Part shown: one piece after another, positions 44,343-50,168 of the stretch
How the letters are laid out: every line of letters begins with the position of its first letter
How positions within the stretch are numbered: the first letter of the stretch is position 1
From: Acidobacteriota bacterium
Lineage (GTDB): Bacteria; Acidobacteriota; Terriglobia; Bryobacterales; Bryobacteraceae
DNA: 50,168 nt
Assembly: GCA_016870915.1 (NCBI GenBank)
Contig: VFZY01000013.1
Coordinates: 1-50,168 of the forward strand
Direction: 5' to 3'
The notes under the pieces: model-generated
Seen by the model: only the letters and a program-made list of their open reading frames with translations
What the model was told of the DNA's origin: nothing
The model's database searches: none
Program-made: the position numbers and the translations under genes

Positions 44343-45581
44343 ATGCGCTTGCTCAGCCTGCTGCTTCTTGCCCTTCCCTTGCTGGCACAGGAAAAGCTGA
44401 CACTCCAACAGGCCGTGGCTACCGCGTTGCGCAGCAATCCGCGCATGGCGCTGGACCGCATTGCCGCGGAGATGGCGGCGGAGTCGCTCAACGAATCGCG
44501 CTCCGCCTACTTCCCAACCATCATCGCCAGCACCACCGCCGCCGGGGCGCTCAATGAGAGCCGGCTGGCGGCGGGAGCGCTGAACAACCCCATCATCTTC
44601 AACCGCTACGCGGCCGGTGCCGCGGTGACGCAGCTCATCACCGATTTCGGGCGCACCAACAGCCTGGTGCAAGCGAGCCGCCTGCGCGCCCGGACGCATG
44701 AAGAGAACATCCGCGCCACGCAGGCCCAACTCACGCTGGCCGTGCATCGCGCCTACTTCCAGGCGCTTCGGGCGGCGGGCATCCTGGCCATCGCGCGCCA
44801 GGCGGAGCAGGCCCAGGCAGCGGCCCGGAACGGTCCGCGGCCGGCCTTGGACGCAGGCTTTGCGGAGGTAAACCGGGCCGAGGCCCATCTGGCCGTGCTG
44901 GCGGCTCGCAGCGAGCATGACCAGGCCTTGGCCGATCTGTCGCTTCTGCTGGGTTACCCGCGTCCACGCAGGTTTGAACTGGAGGATGTGACCGCACCCG
45001 GCGAGCCACCGCCCGACGCCGAGCCGCTGATTGCCGCCGCGCTCAACGAGCGTCCCGACTTGGCCGCCATCAGGACTGAGCGTCAAGCGGCTCTGGCGCA
45101 GGTGACCGCGGAACGGCGAGCCGCCTTGCCCACCGTGACCGCGTTTGCCAACGGCGGCGCCGCACCCATCCATGACGACCGGCTGAGGAACCGCTTCGCC
45201 GCCGCGGCCATCAACCTGAGCGTCCCGGTGTTCAACGGAGGTCTCATCGCCACCCGCCGCCGCGCCGCCGAACTCCGCGTTCAGGCGATTGACCAGCGCC
45301 TTCGCGAGTTGGAAAATCAGACGGCGCGGGACGTCACCGCGAGCACACTGGCCGCGCAGGCAGCCTTTGAGCGGATCGGCCTGACGGCCAGCCTGTTGAG
45401 GCAGGCGGCGCTTGCGGGAGAGTTGGCACGGCAGCGCTACGAACAGGGGCTCGCGTCGATCGTCGAACTCACCCAGGCCCAGGTCAACGAGACAACCGCT
45501 CGCATCCAGGCCACGGCCGCGGGTTACGACTACCTGACGCAGAGAGCCCAGCTCGACTTTCAAGCGGGCCGCCTGCGGTGA
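44343..45581 (+). CDS. TolC-family outer-membrane efflux protein
   Basis: A 412-residue outer-membrane channel protein. The signal peptide (MRLLSLLLLALPLLAQ) precedes two internal OEP repeats of alpha-helical barrel type (TLQQAVATALRSNPRMAL, ALNERPDLAAIRTERQAAL, GLASIVELTQAQVNETTARI). It would join an inner-membrane pump through an adaptor, but none lies adjacent. The start is ATG 44343; upstream frames belong to purK. Its end overlaps a decayed PEP-CTERM gene on the other strand by 22 bp. Confidence 0.9.
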   Translation: MRLLSLLLLALPLLAQEKLTLQQAVATALRSNPRMALDRIAAEMAAESLNESRSAYFPTIIASTTAAGALNESRLAAGALNNPIIFNRYAAGAAVTQLITDFGRTNSLVQASRLRARTHEENIRATQAQLTLAVHRAYFQALRAAGILAIARQAEQAQAAARNGPRPALDAGFAEVNRAEAHLAVLAARSEHDQALADLSLLLGYPRPRRFELEDVTAPGEPPPDAEPLIAAALNERPDLAAIRTERQAALAQVTAERRAALPTVTAFANGGAAPIHDDRLRNRFAAAAINLSVPVFNGGLIATRRRAAELRVQAIDQRLRELENQTARDVTASTLAAQAAFERIGLTASLLRQAALAGELARQRYEQGLASIVELTQAQVNETTARIQATAAGYDYLTQRAQLDFQAGRLR

Positions 45582-46022
45582 AGAAAACGCCCGGCGATGA
45601 CCAGAGGCAGGGCACAGGCGAAGAGAAGGCAAGTTCCGGGCTCCGGCGCCGGAGGCGCCGCACTGTGGAAGTTGTAGGTGACCACCAGGCTGACCCGGGC
45701 GTGGCAATAGAGCGCCACATACTTAGAGCCATCATAAAAGCTGGGCGCGCCGAACCGGACCTGCGGTAGCCCGGCGCCGAGAAGATGAAGGCTCTGGACG
45801 CGCATTTTGTAGTACTGGCCCTGAGTCCTGGATATGTTCCGGAAACTGTAGTCGGTCCACGGAGATCAACTCGCCGAGGCTTGCATCGAAGGTTGGAACC
45901 GTTCAGCTCTTCCAGCCAAAGGAGGCATCCGGGAACTCGTAGCTGTGCGACACGGTGACCGAGGCGGCGTGGACGGCCTGAACCAGCAGCGCAGCACCGA
46001 CGATGCATCGAGAGAGTTTCAT
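45560..46022 (-). pseudogene. Decayed PEP-CTERM exported protein gene
   Basis: A signal peptide starts at ATG 46022 (MKLSRCIVGAALLVQAVHA) and reads SVTVSHSYEFPDASFGWKS to TGA (45903-45905). The same frame continues with sensible sequence (TVPTFDASLGELISVD), then coding passes into another frame near 45800-45850 and ends with PAPEPGTCLLFACALPLVIA plus RRR, a PEP-CTERM tail stopping at 45560. At least one nonsense and one frameshift are therefore needed to explain it. The pieces together (~150 residues) would make a small choice-of-anchor protein. A sequencing error is possible. Confidence 0.7.
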
Positions 46023-46515
46023 GAGCCCAAACTTAGCCGAAGTCACGTTAGGCAACGCGGCGGAACAGCAGTTGGAGCGGATTCTGGCGCACCCCCGCTT
46101 TTCCGGGTCGGCCCGGTTGAGCGAGTTCCTTCGCTTCGTCGCCCGGGCCTCGCTCGACGGTGACCTGGGCAGCACCAAAGAGGTGGTGATCGCCGCCGAA
46201 GTCTACGGACGGGGCACCGGCTACGATCCTCAGGTGGACTCCACGGTTCGAAGCGAGGCGAGCCGTCTGCGCGCCCGTCTCAGGGAGTACTACGTGGGGG
46301 ACGGGCAGTTCGATCCGGTGGTGGTTGAGATCGCCCGCGGAGGCTATGCACCGGTGTTCCGGTACCGGAATCCGGCGCCGCCTTCACCAGTCACAGGTGC
46401 TGGAAGGCCAGGCGCGGAAGATGGTCCCTCCGATGGCGGATCATCCGGCGACTGGCTCCACGGCGCCCGAACCGGTGACCTTGGATTCGCTGATCGCCGC
46501 GTCGCGCCTGTTTGA
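46021..46515 (+). CDS. wHTH-type N-terminal domain of a TPR protein (frameshifted fragment)
   Basis: A 164-residue product. Residues 1-117 match the N-terminal domain of a large Solibacter-type family: EQQLERILAHPRFSGSARLS, LRFVARASLDGD, KEVVIAAEVYGRGTGYDPQV, DSTVRSEASRLRARLREYY, IARGGYAPVF. The end (from about residue 118) is out-of-frame low-complexity sequence. The TPR half is in the next frame at 46421. The start ATG overlaps by two bases the opposite start of the decayed PEP-CTERM gene. Confidence 0.75.
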   Translation: MSPNLAEVTLGNAAEQQLERILAHPRFSGSARLSEFLRFVARASLDGDLGSTKEVVIAAEVYGRGTGYDPQVDSTVRSEASRLRARLREYYVGDGQFDPVVVEIARGGYAPVFRYRNPAPPSPVTGAGRPGAEDGPSDGGSSGDWLHGARTGDLGFADRRVAPV

Positions 46516-47350
46516 AGCTTCAATCGCCGCCGCCCCACGGCGCAGTAGCGCCTGGGCTGGTCTGGCACGCACCTACCAACTGGCATCGGACTTCGACCGC
46601 CGGTATGCGCAGCGGGCCCGGGATTCCGCCGCTCGGGCCGTGGCTCTGGATGCCCGCAACCCGGAGAGCGTCTACATGGACGGCTACATGCGCTTCTTCG
46701 AGGCGTGGGATTTCGCGGGTGCGGAACGCTCCTTCCGGCAGGTGATCGCATTGAATCCCCGGTGGGAAGTGGTCTACCGGCTGTATGCCGACGCCGCGAC
46801 GCTCAGTGGCAAGGTGTCGGAGGCATCGGCGGTGCTGGCCGCAGGACGGCGGTTGTTCCCGGGCTCCGTGTCCCTTCAAGCCGCCGAGGCGATGGCGGAG
46901 TATCATCAGGGGCACTTCGACCGGATGCTGGCTCTGGCCAAACAGATGCCCGAGACCGTGGACCTGACCCACTGGGTGCGGGGACTGGCGCTGGAGCAGG
47001 CGGGCGACAAGCCGGGCGCGCGCGGGGCTTTCAACCGGTGCCTCGGCATCGCCCAGTCGTCGCTGCGCTGCGCCTTTGCGCTGCTGCACCTTGACGCCTC
47101 AAGCCGCCGGGTGGCGGAAGCGGAAGCTCGAGCCGCCCGGCTTGCCGACGGGCGGGGTGAACTCTGCGTGGCGAAGGCTTTTCTCCACGCGGGGCTTGGC
47201 GATCCGGCCCGGGCGCTCGACTGGATTGAGCGCGGGCTGGCTCAGCACGATTTCTCGGTGCCCTGGGTGCTTGTGGATCCCCGCTTCGCGGCCGTGCGAA
47301 ACACCGTGCGATTCAAGGGTGTCCAGCAGCAGCTTTCGAACGGAAACTAA
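46421..47350 (+). CDS. TPR C-terminal part of the same frameshifted gene
   Basis: A 309-residue product with about six TPR-like units: SSAWAGLARTYQLA, SAARAVALDARNP, AERSFRQVIALNPRWEVVYR, EASAVLAAGRRLFP, HWVRGLALEQAGDKPGARGA. No TolB-like or membrane domain lies between this and the wHTH half, whereas related proteins carry one, so some sequence may also have been deleted. The frame is +1 relative to 46021-46515. Nearby starts (ATG 46421, ATG 46433) have weak ribosome sites. Confidence 0.7.
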   Translation: MVPPMADHPATGSTAPEPVTLDSLIAASRLFEASIAAAPRRSSAWAGLARTYQLASDFDRRYAQRARDSAARAVALDARNPESVYMDGYMRFFEAWDFAGAERSFRQVIALNPRWEVVYRLYADAATLSGKVSEASAVLAAGRRLFPGSVSLQAAEAMAEYHQGHFDRMLALAKQMPETVDLTHWVRGLALEQAGDKPGARGAFNRCLGIAQSSLRCAFALLHLDASSRRVAEAEARAARLADGRGELCVAKAFLHAGLGDPARALDWIERGLAQHDFSVPWVLVDPRFAAVRNTVRFKGVQQQLSNGN

Positions 47351-47362
47351 CCAAGGGGGGAT

Positions 47363-47437
<75 letters not shown>

Positions 47438-47483
47438 AATCTTCTTTATTAAGATACCACGGGCGTTGTGAGCGCCCGCGGAT

Positions 47484-49954
<2,471 letters not shown>

Positions 49955-50013
49955 GGGTGTGCGGGGGTGCTCATCGCGGACGGGGCGCCGCGGGGGTGCG
50001 GGCTGGTGTGAGA

Positions 50014-50168
50014 CCGTTGCAGAACGAAGCCAATTCGGCGGTTGGGGCGGCGTAAGGCCGCTGCGAAACGAAGCCAATTCGGCGGTAGGGGTTGGGGTAC
50101 GCCCGGGGCTGGGGGTGGATGTGGGGCCGGGGGCGGAGGCCGGGGTGGGGCCGTTGCGAAACGAAGCC
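50014..50168 (+). repeat. Short direct repeats (CGAAACGAAGCC family) at window edge
   Basis: Three copies share the core ACGAAGCC: 50024-50040 (within CCGTTGCAGAACGAAGCC), 50068-50085 (CCGCTGCGAAACGAAGCC) and 50161-50168, cut by the edge. Two full copies continue AATTCGGCGGT. Cores are 44 and 93 bp apart, separated by G-rich sequence. The repeat reads as RNEANSAV in one frame, but no intact gene is visible. Confidence 0.75.

Overview
The window looks like the chromosome of an Acidobacteriota member of the Solibacter/Bryobacter type (order Bryobacterales). This is inferred from gene content, not from an rRNA gene. The signs are high GC, dense packing with no gene-free stretch over about 300 bp, two very large Oar-like TonB-dependent receptors with an N-terminal carboxypeptidase-regulatory-like domain, FecR-like and BON proteins, PEP-CTERM proteins, many Tat/Sec-exported oxidoreductases, a wHTH-TPR gene family typical of Solibacter, and an atp cluster holding only membrane-sector genes.

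Layout. 1-230: end of an IS1380-like element running off the left edge. 418-3919: radical SAM/B12-type enzyme, exported FecR-like protein, exported BON protein. 3921-7023: operon read leftward with a BlaI-type repressor, a BlaR1/MecR1-type M56 receptor split by one in-frame TGA, and a membrane-anchored protein built from the same 28-residue 'HGV' repeats as the receptor's C-terminus. A strong promoter with an overlapping inverted repeat lies in front. 7063-10484: exported enolase-superfamily enzyme, SIS-domain sugar-phosphate isomerase/deaminase, leucine-rich-repeat protein, receiver-like protein. 10488-16110: TonB receptor and an exported caspase-like/TPR protein whose 5' ends overlap. 16040-22801: DAACS transporter, aroE, second TonB receptor, nagA. 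23069-27286: tightly coupled run hemD, FMN 2-hydroxyacid oxidase, hexaheme cytochrome, atpZ, atpI, atpB, atpE, closed by a clear terminator; no F1 genes or subunit b. 27312-31645: site-2-type protease, CBM9-like protein, small membrane protein, VanZ-like protein and an STT3/PglB-type oligosaccharyltransferase. 31881-37223: serine hydrolase, PEP-CTERM protein, exported 2-hydroxyacid dehydrogenase, cytochrome c-PQQ dehydrogenase. 37302-44337: sodA, rmuC, parvulin lipoprotein, an SPFH protein with a ribbon-helix-helix partner, icd, purE and purK. 44343-50168: TolC-like protein, a decayed PEP-CTERM gene, a frameshifted wHTH-TPR gene, tRNA-Cys, mdh, a degenerate MBL-ThuA fusion, and a short repeat array at the right edge.

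Functional themes are amino sugar use (SIS enzyme and NagA), uptake of large substrates (TonB receptors), exported oxidation chemistry (FMN oxidase with multiheme cytochrome, PQQ dehydrogenase) linked to the F0 genes, and surface proteins or sensing (PEP-CTERM, STT3, M56 receptor). The most unusual loci are the M56/HGV-repeat operon with its internal TGA, the STT3 homologue, the secreted caspase-TPR protein, the F0 cluster fused to redox genes, and the terminal repeats. All functions are assigned from motifs read by eye; no database search was possible.
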